Assembly: GCA_045592165.1 (NCBI GenBank)
Contig: JAZNUG010000148.1
Coordinates: 1-30,006 of the forward strand
Length of the DNA: 30,006 nt
Reading direction: 5' to 3'
DNA from: SFEL01 sp045592165
GTDB lineage: Bacteria > Bacillota > Clostridia > Christensenellales > CAG-138
Part shown: positions 1 through 7,601 of the stretch, piece after piece
Numbering within the stretch: position 1 is the stretch's first letter
How the letters are laid out: every line of letters starts with the position of its first letter
Made by a program: the position numbers and the translations under genes
Notes under the pieces: model-generated
Told to the model about the DNA's origin: nothing
The model's input: only the letters and a program-made list of their open reading frames with translations
The model's database searches: none

Positions 1-78
1 GGAGCCAAGCGGTCTTAGGAAGACAAGAGGCAAGTCCAACTCCTTGGCTCACAGAACGACATGGCTACGATCCGACTT
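1..78. other. Residual MGI/BGI DNBSEQ sequencing adapter with 10-nt index (not genomic)
   Basis: Bases 37-78 (from CAACTCCTTGGC to GATCCGACTT) are, as I recall the sequence, the exact reverse complement of the 42-nt MGI reverse read adapter. Bases 1-26 match the other arm of the same adapter (core CCAAGCGGTCTTAGGAAGAC) with one G missing near the start. The 10 bases between them, 27-36 (GAGGCAAGTC), occupy the sample-index slot. This layout does not occur in genomes. The contig therefore ends in untrimmed library sequence and genomic DNA begins at about base 79. The ATG at 61 lies inside the adapter. Confidence 0.96.
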
Positions 79-160
79 GCCCCCGCTGTTGAGGAAGCTC
101 CCGTTGTTGAGGAAGCCCCCGTTGAGGAAGCTGTTGTTGAAGAAGCTCCCGCTGCTGACG
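79..160 (+). repeat. Short degenerate GAGGAAGC/GTTGTTGA repeats encoding VEEAP units
   Basis: Four to five imperfect copies of a unit resembling GTTGAGGAAGCTCCC lie immediately next to the adapter junction. They encode the Val-Glu-Glu-Ala-Pro linker. Such a repeat is a plausible reason for the assembly to have stopped here. Confidence 0.75.
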
Positions 161-702
161 GCGTAAACCGCGTTATCGTATGGAACACTGCTGTTGCTGA
201 TCTGACCAGCTCCGAGCAGCCCCGCGGCGCTGAAATGCGCGTAGCTTATGCATTCGCCGATGTAGTAGCCAAGTGCGAAATCGCCGGCACCGAGCCCTGC
301 CAGGTAATCGGTTCTGACGGCTATGCTGCTGACGAAATGTATGATGACCTTATGCAGAAGTACCTCACCCTCGAAGGCGACGCAGCTCCCATCGTAGTTG
401 GCGAAGCACAGGATCCCGACTGGGCAGTTTGGGAAGTAGCTTATGTTCGCGTAGGCAACGATGTTATGATGGCTTGCATTAAGGACGAATATCCCGTTGC
501 TGACGTATTTGCCGCTGTAGGCATGGTAGAAGCTGACAGCTATGACTTCGTATGTGCCGATGGTTATGTACACAACGTACCCGCCAGCGATATCGCTGAG
601 TGCACCGTAAAGCTGATGGAGGACGGCGGTTATGACGGAACCGCTCCCGGTCTGGGCGATTACACCCTCTATGATCTCCTCTACATCCAGCCCGCTGCTT
701 AA
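79..702 (+). CDS. 5'-truncated acidic protein with Pro/Glu/Ala repeat linker (C-terminal fragment)
   Basis: The reading frame is open through the adapter, so an automatic caller will start it at the ATG at 61. That ATG is adapter sequence, so the real N-terminus is missing. What remains is about 207 residues. A low-complexity linker of VEEAP-like units comes first (about 30 residues), then a compact, very acidic region with two similar segments, each built around an aromatic Asp-Gly-Tyr motif (SDGY and ADGY) followed by an acidic helix-like stretch. The layout is reminiscent of small extracytoplasmic domains tethered by Pro/Glu linkers in Firmicutes, and the DGY segments weakly recall molybdopterin-oxidoreductase-like beta domains, but I do not recognise the family. 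A signal peptide or lipobox would be in the missing part. The gene is followed by a good terminator, so it is not part of the downstream operon. Confidence 0.7.
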   Translation, partial: APAVEEAPVVEEAPVEEAVVEEAPAADGVNRVIVWNTAVADLTSSEQPRGAEMRVAYAFADVVAKCEIAGTEPCQVIGSDGYAADEMYDDLMQKYLTLEGDAAPIVVGEAQDPDWAVWEVAYVRVGNDVMMACIKDEYPVADVFAAVGMVEADSYDFVCADGYVHNVPASDIAECTVKLMEDGGYDGTAPGLGDYTLYDLLYIQPAA

Positions 703-727
703 TTATCCGCTTTAGTTCAAATCAAGA

Positions 728-770
728 TTTGGCTGATGTGGCTTATGCCACATCGGCCAAATTTATTAAT
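728..770 (+). terminator. Rho-independent terminator of the truncated first gene
   Basis: A 15-bp stem (728-742 with 747-761, one G-U wobble) closes over the loop TTAT and is followed by TTTATTAATT. It starts about 25 bases after the stop codon at 702. The T-run is imperfect but the stem is long and GC-rich at its top. Confidence 0.8.
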
Positions 771-1223
771 TCCATCTGCTTTTATTTTTTTCACTTGTAA
801 TCAAATATTTCCTGCTGCTGTTTTCTTGCTGTTTTCATCTTGTACAGGCAGGAATAAACACACAGATACTCCACAACACCACACACATCCTTAAAAACCG
901 CGAAATCCGCTGACAAACGGGACTGTTCCCACAGAACAAAAATACTGGCGATAACACTCAGGTTATCTACACACCATATTCCACCAAGATAAATTTTCAA
1001 AGCTGCGTTGCGGCTAAAACACAACAAACCTTTTGTCACACTCAAATAAACAGAGTAATTGAACCGGAAAATGACTGCCGCGCACACACTGCAAGGCAGA
1101 CATTATAAAAATTAAACCGGCACAAGCAAACACCGGCCGCCCCAGCAAAACCATTTTTTGCAGACGCGGAAAAAGTAAGCGAAACAACACTTTAACAACA
1201 TTATTGTTAACGGAGGAAAGACT
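771..1223 (+). other. Intergenic leader of the large operon; no gene recognised
   Basis: About 450 bases separate the terminator from the first operon gene. Short minus-strand frames here (791-1087 and the upstream part of 1014-1427) have no familiar protein content and no ribosome binding site, so I read them as chance. I looked for a sigma-54 element, since many acetoin operons have one, and for a known riboswitch core, and saw neither. TTGTCA at 1033-1038 with a poor -10 (TAATTG at 1056), and TATAAA at 1104-1109 without a -35, are weak promoter candidates. The base composition is more AT-rich than the flanking genes, as expected for a promoter and leader region. Confidence 0.5.
1192..1210. 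promoter_or_regulatory. Perfect 7-bp palindrome directly before the operon's first ribosome binding site
   Basis: TTAACAA, five bases, then TTGTTAA, ending one base before the CGGAGG ribosome binding site (1211-1216) of the E1 alpha gene at 1224. The symmetry and spacing fit a dimeric-regulator operator, or a weak hairpin in the leader that could influence initiation. No regulator gene is in the window, so its role is inferred. Confidence 0.4.
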
Positions 1224-2201
1224 ATGGCATTGAGCAAAGAAAGACTTCTGGGCCTGTACCGCGACATGGTTTTGATCCGCAAGTTTGAGGATTGCATCCA
1301 GGAATACGCGGCAAACGGCACCGTTCCCGGCTTCGTGCACCTGTCCACCGGCCAGGAAGCCTGTCAGGCCGGCGTGGTACGCGCACTTCGCACCACCGAC
1401 TACAAATACCCCGATCACCGCGGACATGGCGCTATCCTGCTGTGCGGCACCGATCCCAAGCTGGTAATGGCTGAAATATTCGGCAAGGCTACCGGCGTAA
1501 ACGGCGGACGCGGCGGTTCAATGCATATCCATGACTGGTCCTGCCATAACCACGGCTTCAACGGCATTCAGGGTTCCACTGTAGTTACTGCTCTGGGCAC
1601 CGCATTTGCCTCCAAGTATAAGAACAACGACGACGTATCCGTAGTCTTCATGGGCGACGGTACTCTGGGCGAAGGTACCTGCCACGAAAGCATGAACCTG
1701 GCAGCCACCTGGAAGCTCCCCGTAATATATGCCCTCATCAACAACGGCTACGCCATCAGCACCCCCTGTTCCGTAGCTCATCCCCAGGAAGAGCTGAGGC
1801 AGTGGGCAGACGGCTACGGCGTTCCCTCCTGGAGAGTTGACGGCAACGACATCGAAGCCGTTGTAGAGGCCACCGAAAAGGCCGTAGAGATGGCACGTAA
1901 TGGCGAAGGTCCCTCCTTGCTGGAGTTTGTTACCTACCGCTGGCAGGGCCACTTCGCAGGCGACCCCGCCGCATACCGTCCCAAGGAAGAGATGGAATAC
2001 TGGAAGAAGCGCGATCCCATCGTCCTCTGCGCCAATGTACTTAAGGACAGGGAAGGCGTAAGCGAAGATGAGCTGAAAGCCATCGATGCCGACGTTGACG
2101 CACAGGTTGCCGATATGCTCAAGTTTACCCTTGAGAGCCCCTTGCCCGACGTTTCCAGCGCAACCACTCATGTTTATGAAGGATTCAACTGGGAGGTATA
2201 A
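1224..2201 (+). CDS. Thiamine-diphosphate dehydrogenase E1 component, alpha subunit (acetoin/pyruvate dehydrogenase type)
   Basis: Decarboxylating half of a 2-oxoacid or acetoin dehydrogenase complex; with E1 beta it would cleave a 2-oxoacid or acetoin and pass the acyl group to the E2 lipoyl arm. The 325 residues match the usual AcoA/PdhA length. The thiamine-diphosphate motif is clear: GDGTLGEG begins at residue 144 and the paired Asn follow at 173-174. RGHG (66-69) and GGRGGSMH (94-101) are also family hallmarks. Where most AcoA proteins have a Gly-rich segment after SMH, this one reads HGFNGIQGSTV, so the active-site wall is somewhat divergent. A GGAGG site precedes the ATG. It is the first gene of the long operon, and E1 beta starts three bases after its stop. 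Acetoin is the closest family precedent, but the substrate cannot be read from sequence, so no gene symbol is assigned. Confidence 0.93.
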   Translation: MALSKERLLGLYRDMVLIRKFEDCIQEYAANGTVPGFVHLSTGQEACQAGVVRALRTTDYKYPDHRGHGAILLCGTDPKLVMAEIFGKATGVNGGRGGSMHIHDWSCHNHGFNGIQGSTVVTALGTAFASKYKNNDDVSVVFMGDGTLGEGTCHESMNLAATWKLPVIYALINNGYAISTPCSVAHPQEELRQWADGYGVPSWRVDGNDIEAVVEATEKAVEMARNGEGPSLLEFVTYRWQGHFAGDPAAYRPKEEMEYWKKRDPIVLCANVLKDREGVSEDELKAIDADVDAQVADMLKFTLESPLPDVSSATTHVYEGFNWEV

Positions 2202-2204
2202 CTA

Positions 2205-3182
2205 ATGAGCAGAATACTTACCTACACCAAGGCCATTAACGAGGCCATGATTCAGGAAATGGAGCGCGACGAAAACGTATTCGTGCTCGGTGAAGACGTT
2301 GCCCGCATGGGCGGTGACTTTGGTCTTACCCAGGGCATCTATCAGCGCTGGCCCAACCGTATCTTTGATACCGCCCTTTCCGAGGCCGCTATCGTCGGTC
2401 TTGCAAACGGCGCCGCCATCGCAGGCCTCCGTCCCGTTGCAGAAATGATGTTTGCCGACTTTGCCGGCGTTGCTTTCGACCAGATCGTAAACAGCTCCGC
2501 CAAGCTGAACTTCATGTTCCAGGATGAGGCAAACTGCCCCGTTACCATCCGCATGCCCCAGGGCGCCGGTATCCGCTGCGCTTACCATCACAGCGCCTGC
2601 GTTGAGAGCTGGTTCCTCAACACCCCCGGTCTGGTAATCGTTTCCCCTGCCAATCCCTACGAGGCAAAGGGCCTGCTGATCTCCGCAATCCGCAGCGACG
2701 ACCCCGTGCTCTTCCTTGAGCACAAGATGCTGCTGAATGCCCGCGGCGAAGTACCCGAAGAGCCCTATGCTCTCCCCCTGGGCAAAGGCGTAATAGAAAA
2801 GGAAGGCAAGGATGTTACCATCGTTGCCCTGCAGATAACCGTAGGCATGGCCCTCAAGGCTGCCAAGGCCCTGGAAAAGGAAGGCATCAATGCAGAGGTA
2901 ATCAACCTGCGTACCATCAAGCCCTATGACGAGCAACTCATCGCCGAGTCCGTTGCCAAGACCGGCCGTCTCGTAATCGCTCAGGAAGGCCCCAAGGTAG
3001 GCGGCTGGGCATCCGAGATCAGCGCCATGGTAACCGAAAAGTACTTTGAGTATCTGGCTGCTCCCGTAGAGAGAGTAACCTGCCTCGACATCCCTGTATC
3101 CTTCGCTCCCACCCTTGAGGATTACTACATGCTCAGCCCTGAAGATATCGTCTCCGCGGTCAAGAAGACCGTAGCTTTCTAA
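2205..3182 (+). CDS. Thiamine-diphosphate dehydrogenase E1 component, beta subunit (AcoB/PdhB type)
   Basis: Partner of the alpha subunit in the heterotetrameric E1. The 325 residues carry the transketolase-type pyrimidine-binding domain (LGEDVARMGG near residue 28; DTALSEAAIVG near residue 55, whose Glu would activate thiamine diphosphate) and the C-terminal transketolase domain (VINLRTIKPYD near residue 230). GAGIRCAYHHSAC near residue 120 occupies the place of the canonical G.G...HS motif. The GGGAGG ribosome binding site lies inside the end of the alpha gene and the spacing is three bases, so the two are translationally linked. The E2 gene follows after 13 bases. Confidence 0.94.
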   Translation: MSRILTYTKAINEAMIQEMERDENVFVLGEDVARMGGDFGLTQGIYQRWPNRIFDTALSEAAIVGLANGAAIAGLRPVAEMMFADFAGVAFDQIVNSSAKLNFMFQDEANCPVTIRMPQGAGIRCAYHHSACVESWFLNTPGLVIVSPANPYEAKGLLISAIRSDDPVLFLEHKMLLNARGEVPEEPYALPLGKGVIEKEGKDVTIVALQITVGMALKAAKALEKEGINAEVINLRTIKPYDEQLIAESVAKTGRLVIAQEGPKVGGWASEISAMVTEKYFEYLAAPVERVTCLDIPVSFAPTLEDYYMLSPEDIVSAVKKTVAF

Positions 3183-3195
3183 AGGAGGCTATGCT

Positions 3196-4839
3196 ATGGC
3201 TGTTATTGAAGTAATGCCCAAATTCGGGCTCTCTATGGAGGAGGGTATAGTAGGCGAATGGCTGGTAAAGCCCGGCACAACCGTTAAGCGCGGCGATGCC
3301 CTCGCTGTTATCGAAGCCGAAAAGCTGGTAAACAATGCCGTGGCCTCCCGTGACGGCGTAGTGCTCAAGCTCTACCTTGAAACCGGCGAATCCGCTCCCT
3401 GCGGTTCTCCCCTCTGCGTCATAGGCGATGCAGGCGAAGCAGTTCCCGATGCAGAAGGCAGCGCTCCCGCAGCTACCGCAGAGGAAGAAGCTCCCGCTGC
3501 AGCCCCTGCCGCCGCTCCCGCAGCCTCTGCCGGCAATGCCACCGTTGAAGTAATGCCCAAGTTCGGCCTTTCCATGGAGGAAGGCATCGTAGGCCAGTGG
3601 CTTGTAAAAGAAGGCGCAGCCGTTAAGCGCGGCGACGCTCTTGCAGTTATCGAAGCTGAAAAGCTTACCAATAACGCTGTTGCTTCCCGCGACGGCATAG
3701 TTCTCAAGCAGTATCTTGCAGAAGGCGACTCCGCCCCCTGCGGCTCTCCCCTTTGCGCTATCGGCGAAGAGGGTGACGTTGCTCCTGCAGTTTCCGGCGA
3801 AGCCCCTGCTGCAGAGGCGGCTCCCGCCCCTGCAGCTGCACCTGCCGCAGCCCCCGCACCCGTGCAGGCTGCCATGACTCCCCGCGCTGCCGCAGCAGCC
3901 GCCGCTCACGGCGTAAACGTTGCAGGCATCAAGGGCACCGGCAAGGACGGCGAAATCACTGTTGACGATGTACGCTTTGCCGCTTCTCACCCTGCTGCAG
4001 TTCCTGCCGTTCCCGCAGGTCCTGTAAGCATCACTCCCAGAGCAAAGATGATGGCCGCCAAGCTGGGCCTCAGCTATGACCACATCGTAGGCACCGGCCT
4101 GCTGGGCATGGTAACCGTTGCCGACCTTAAGGCACACGGCAAGGCAATCCAGCTGAAGGATGAAATCATCCCCATGAACGGCATACAGCGCGCAACTGCT
4201 GCCGCCATGAAGGCCAGCCTTGAAAACTCCGCTCAGGCAGTGGTAACCATTGAGGAGTCATTCGCTCCCATGGTAAAGGCATACAAGCGCCTCAAGCCCG
4301 TTTATGCCGAGAAGGGCCTTAAGCTCAGCTACACCGCCATGATCATAAAGGCCGTTGCCCTTGCCATCAAGGACAGGCCGGATATCCGCATGCAGTACAT
4401 GGATGCATCTCACTTCCGTCTCCCCGCAGCTATCCACATCGGCGTTGCCGTGGATACCCCCAGGGGACTGGTTGTACCCGTCATCCGCAATGCTGACGTA
4501 AAGACCCTTGGCGAAATCTGCAAAGACCTTGCAGAGCTTTCCGCAAAGGCCAACGCAGGCCGTCTCACCGCCGACGATATGGGCAACGCAGTGACCACCG
4601 TTACCAATCTGGCAATGGCAAACGTCACCGCCTTCACCCCCATACTCAATCCCCCCGAGTCTACCATCCTTGGCATCTGCAAGCTGAGGGAAGTACCCGT
4701 GGTTAAGAATGGCGGCATATTCATCGAACCCGTTATGAACCTCTGTCTCACCTATGACCACAGAGTAATCAACGGCGCACCCGCAGGACGCTTCACCACC
4801 GAAGTTGCTAACCTGCTCAACACCATCGACTGGCAGTAA
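3196..4839 (+). CDS. Dihydrolipoamide acyltransferase E2 with two lipoyl and two E1/E3-binding domains
   Basis: Core of the dehydrogenase complex, transferring the acyl group from E1 to CoA. Of 547 residues, two near-identical lipoyl domains come first (about 2-77 and 116-191), with the lysine to be lipoylated at 43 and 156 in EAEKL rather than the common ETDKA. Ala/Pro linkers follow each domain. Two peripheral-subunit-binding motifs come next, TPRAAAAAAAHG (about 228) and TPRAKMMAAKLG (about 280). The catalytic domain runs from about 325 and ends with DHRVINGAPAGRF; His522 is kept but the usual Asp of DHRxxDG is Asn526. Most E2 proteins have a single subunit-binding domain, so the doubled one is unusual. 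AAAGGAGG is well placed, and a stray out-of-frame ATG at 3191 is ignored. Confidence 0.93.
   Translation: MAVIEVMPKFGLSMEEGIVGEWLVKPGTTVKRGDALAVIEAEKLVNNAVASRDGVVLKLYLETGESAPCGSPLCVIGDAGEAVPDAEGSAPAATAEEEAPAAAPAAAPAASAGNATVEVMPKFGLSMEEGIVGQWLVKEGAAVKRGDALAVIEAEKLTNNAVASRDGIVLKQYLAEGDSAPCGSPLCAIGEEGDVAPAVSGEAPAAEAAPAPAAAPAAAPAPVQAAMTPRAAAAAAAHGVNVAGIKGTGKDGEITVDDVRFAASHPAAVPAVPAGPVSITPRAKMMAAKLGLSYDHIVGTGLLGMVTVADLKAHGKAIQLKDEIIPMNGIQRATAAAMKASLENSAQAVVTIEESFAPMVKAYKRLKPVYAEKGLKLSYTAMIIKAVALAIKDRPDIRMQYMDASHFRLPAAIHIGVAVDTPRGLVVPVIRNADVKTLGEICKDLAELSAKANAGRLTADDMGNAVTTVTNLAMANVTAFTPILNPPESTILGICKLREVPVVKNGGIFIEPVMNLCLTYDHRVINGAPAGRFTTEVANLLNTIDWQ
3199..3768 (+). repeat. Tandem duplication of the lipoyl domain within the E2 gene
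   Basis: The stretches 3199-3426 and 3541-3768 encode domains that share long identical runs, such as EVMPKFGLSMEEGIVG and KRGDALAVIEAEKL. The codons differ at many third positions, so the duplication is old or has been recoded rather than being a recent copy. Confidence 0.85.
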
Positions 4840-4856
4840 TTCATGGAGGATCTGCA

Positions 4857-6251
4857 ATGCATTTCGATATTATCGTAATAGGCGGCGGCCCCGGCGGTTA
4901 TGTAACCGCCATCCGCGCCGCACAGCTGGGCAAGAACGTTGCCCTTATAGAGCGTGAAAGAGTCGGCGGCACCTGCCTTAACCATGGCTGCATCCCCACC
5001 AAGACCCTGTATCGCTCTGCAGAGGTAATGAACATCATCGCTGAGGCTGAAAAGTACGGCGTTGCCGCAGCCGCCCCCTCTGTTTCCGTTGAAGGCGTAC
5101 GCGCCCGCAAGGAACAGGTAGTTACCCAGCTCACCTCCGGCGTTGCCTCCCTTCTCAAGGGCAACGGCGTAACCGTAATCACCGGCGAAGCCTCCATCGG
5201 TAAGGACAAGACCGTTACCGCAGCAGGCGAAAGCTATACCGCCGACCATATCATCATCGCAACCGGCAGCAAGACCGCCCGTCTCCCCGTTCCCGGTATC
5301 GATCTGCCCGGCGTAATGGGCAGCACCGAAGCCCTGGCCCTCGAGGAAATCCCCCAGAGCCTGGTAATCATCGGCGGCGGCGTAATCGGCGTGGAAATGG
5401 CCGGCATTTACAAGGCATTCGGCTCTGAAGTAACCATCGTCGAGTTCCTGCCCGCAGTACTGTCCACCCTGGACGGAGAACTTTCCAAGTTTGCCGCAAA
5501 GCGCCTTGCCGCTCAGGGCATAAAGGTACTCACCGGCACCAAGGTCACCTCCATCGAAGGCGACAAGGGCAACATGGTTGTTACCGCTGAAACAAGCGAA
5601 GGCACCGTTGCAATCCCCTGCACCCACGTTCTCAACGGCGCAGGCCGCACCCCCTGCATCGACGGTCTCGGCATTGAAGAAGCCGGCATCGAAATGGACG
5701 GCAGGAAGATAAAGGTAGACGAAAACTACCGCACAAACGTTCCCGGCATCTATGCAATCGGCGACGTTATCGGCGGCGCAATGCTGGCTCATGTGGCATC
5801 CGACGAAGGCCGCGTATGTGTAGAGCGCATCTGCGGACTGAACACCTATGTGGATTACGACATTATCCCCGCCTGCGTATTCGCCTTCCCCGAGCTTGCC
5901 AGCGTAGGCAAGACCGAAGAGCAGCTCAAGGCCGAGGATGTTAAGTACAACGTAGCCCGCTTTGCCTTCTCCGGCAACGGCAAGGCTCTGAGCCTTGGCG
6001 AAACCGACGGTCTTGTAAAGATAATCGCTTCTGAGGACCTCCGCTCCATTCTGGGCGTACACATTGCAGGCCCCCATGCCAGCGACCTTATCCATGAGGC
6101 CGTAATCGCCATGAAGAGCATGCTCACCGTTGAAGAAGCCGCTCACACCATGCACGCACATCCCAGCCTTGCCGAGGCATTCATGGAGTGCATGCAGCGT
6201 CTCCTTGGCGAAGCAATTCACGTTCCCCCTGCAAGACGCCGCGGCAAATAA
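4857..6251 (+). CDS. lpdA: Dihydrolipoyl dehydrogenase (E3)
   Basis: Flavoprotein that reoxidises the reduced lipoyl arms of E2 and passes electrons to NAD+. The 464 residues are the normal family size. The N-terminal FAD motif GGGPGG is at 9-14, the redox disulfide at Cys40/Cys45 (GGTCLNHGCIPTK), a second dinucleotide motif IGGGVIGVEMA lies near residue 173, the FAD segment AIGDVIGGAMLAH near residue 300, and the catalytic His-Glu pair at His435/Glu440 (HPSLAE). There is no N-terminal lipoyl domain, unlike some acetoin-cluster E3 proteins. The start is preceded by ATGGAGG. It completes E1-E2-E3, and the next gene, a degradative amidohydrolase, begins only 27 bases later, which suggests that the complex serves the catabolic pathway. 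Confidence 0.96.
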   Translation: MHFDIIVIGGGPGGYVTAIRAAQLGKNVALIERERVGGTCLNHGCIPTKTLYRSAEVMNIIAEAEKYGVAAAAPSVSVEGVRARKEQVVTQLTSGVASLLKGNGVTVITGEASIGKDKTVTAAGESYTADHIIIATGSKTARLPVPGIDLPGVMGSTEALALEEIPQSLVIIGGGVIGVEMAGIYKAFGSEVTIVEFLPAVLSTLDGELSKFAAKRLAAQGIKVLTGTKVTSIEGDKGNMVVTAETSEGTVAIPCTHVLNGAGRTPCIDGLGIEEAGIEMDGRKIKVDENYRTNVPGIYAIGDVIGGAMLAHVASDEGRVCVERICGLNTYVDYDIIPACVFAFPELASVGKTEEQLKAEDVKYNVARFAFSGNGKALSLGETDGLVKIIASEDLRSILGVHIAGPHASDLIHEAVIAMKSMLTVEEAAHTMHAHPSLAEAFMECMQRLLGEAIHVPPARRRGK

Positions 6252-6278
6252 CCCGCAACCCCAACAGGAGGTTTTACT

Positions 6279-7589
6279 ATGCAGCGTACAGTAATTCACG
6301 GCGGATACCTTATGACCCGCAGCGGCATCGTTGCCGACAGCGGCGTTATAATCGAAGGAAACCGCATTGCAGCCGCAGGACCAAACGCCTCCCTCCTTCC
6401 CAATGATGGAGATACGGTGATTGATGCTACGGATAAGCTCATTGCCCCAGGCTTTATAAATGGCCATAACCACATGTACGGCATGCTGTCCCACGGCATA
6501 ACCGTGGAAGCGCTGGTTACCGAATTCTCCAGCTTCCTTGAAGATTTCTGGTGGCCCTATGTGGAAAACAGGGTAGACCACGACCTGGTCCGCACCACCG
6601 CCGCATGGAACATGGTGGAAATGATAGACAGCGGCGTCACCTGCTTCTGCGATATCCTTGAAGCCCCCAATTCCATTCCCGGCGCACTGGAAATCGCAGC
6701 GGAAGTGACCGAGGCTGCCGGCCTCAGAGGCGTTCTCTGCTTTGAAGCCTGCTGCCGCATCAGCGAGGAAAACGGCGCTCTGGGCCTTAAGGAAAACGCA
6801 GATTTCATCCGCAACCACAATAAGCCCGATTCCACCGTTACCGGCATAATGAGCATACACACCCTGTTCACCTGCCCCGAGGACTACGTTTCCGAGGCAA
6901 AGGCCATGAGCCGCGAACTGGGCGCAGATATCCATATGCACCTTTCCGAGAGCGTTTTCGAGCCCACCTGGGTTAAGGAGCATCTCAACAGCACCCCGGT
7001 TGAAGTGTACGACAAGCTGGGCTACCTTGATGACAAGGTTATCGCTTCCCAGTGCGTGCAGCTCAGCCCCGATGAGCTGAAGCTCCTTGCAAAGCGCGGC
7101 GTACGCGCAGTACATATGCCCCTGTCCAACTGCGAGGTTGGCGGCGGCGTAGCCCCTGTAAGCGATATGCTGGAGCTGGGCATGAAGGTTGGCCTTGGCT
7201 CCGACGGCTATATAAACAACTTCTTCGAAATAATGCGCGGAGCATTCCTCATTCCCAAGGCTCATTGGCAGTCCACCACCATAATGCCTGCAAAGGCGGT
7301 ATATGAACTGGCCACATGGCGGGGCGCCGAGGCACTGGGTATCCAGGCCGGCGCTCTGGAAGAGGGTCTCCTTGCGGATCTGATCACCGTCGATCTGGAT
7401 ACTCCTACCCCCATCAATCCGGACAATGTATACGATCAGCTGGTACTGTTCCGCAATCCCCAGAACGTTTGCGATGTAATGGTAAACGGCCGTTTCCTCA
7501 AGCGGGACCACACCCTGCTCACCGTGGACGTACCCAAAGCAAAATCAGACCTCAGGGATGCTGCTCAGCGTTTCTGGTCGGGAAATTAA
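6279..7589 (+). CDS. SsnA-like amidohydrolase (ATZ/TRZ family), one conserved His replaced
   Basis: Predicted metal-dependent aminohydrolase of the SsnA / guanine-deaminase / TrzA group, cytoplasmic. The 436 residues compare with about 440 in E. coli SsnA, and similarity is visible along the length: HNHMYGMLSHG, FWWPYVENRVDHD, SNCEVGGG, LGSDGYINNFFEIMRGAF and a C-terminal VMVNGRFL. Metal ligands His63, His65, His221 (HMHLSE) and Asp309 are present. At the position where most relatives have AHCVHLS, this protein has SQCVQLS (257-263), so the conserved His is Gln258. That residue normally sits beside the metal-bound water, so activity or substrate may differ. SsnA accompanies xdh, ygeY and hydantoinase genes in purine/urate-type clusters, and all of these occur in this window. 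It follows the E3 gene by 27 bases and has an AGGAGG site. Confidence 0.85.
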   Translation: MQRTVIHGGYLMTRSGIVADSGVIIEGNRIAAAGPNASLLPNDGDTVIDATDKLIAPGFINGHNHMYGMLSHGITVEALVTEFSSFLEDFWWPYVENRVDHDLVRTTAAWNMVEMIDSGVTCFCDILEAPNSIPGALEIAAEVTEAAGLRGVLCFEACCRISEENGALGLKENADFIRNHNKPDSTVTGIMSIHTLFTCPEDYVSEAKAMSRELGADIHMHLSESVFEPTWVKEHLNSTPVEVYDKLGYLDDKVIASQCVQLSPDELKLLAKRGVRAVHMPLSNCEVGGGVAPVSDMLELGMKVGLGSDGYINNFFEIMRGAFLIPKAHWQSTTIMPAKAVYELATWRGAEALGIQAGALEEGLLADLITVDLDTPTPINPDNVYDQLVLFRNPQNVCDVMVNGRFLKRDHTLLTVDVPKAKSDLRDAAQRFWSGN

Positions 7590-7601
7590 GGAGAAAAGAA
7601 A

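Noticed and set aside
61..78. ATG start for the first gene
   Set aside because: The codon lies inside the sequencing adapter; the gene is open only because the adapter happens to be in frame.
791..1087. 98-codon minus-strand frame in the operon leader
   Set aside because: No ribosome binding site, odd composition and no familiar motif. Kept as intergenic.
771..1223. Sigma-54 promoter or known riboswitch ahead of the dehydrogenase genes
   Set aside because: Looked for because acetoin operons often have sigma-54 control; no GG/GC element pair with correct spacing and no riboswitch core was seen.
4752..7511. 919-codon open frame on the minus strand
   Set aside because: It lies antisense to the E2 end, E3 and the SsnA-like gene. 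Its product is low in recognisable motifs, and long antisense frames arise here because the genes rarely use codons whose complements are stops.
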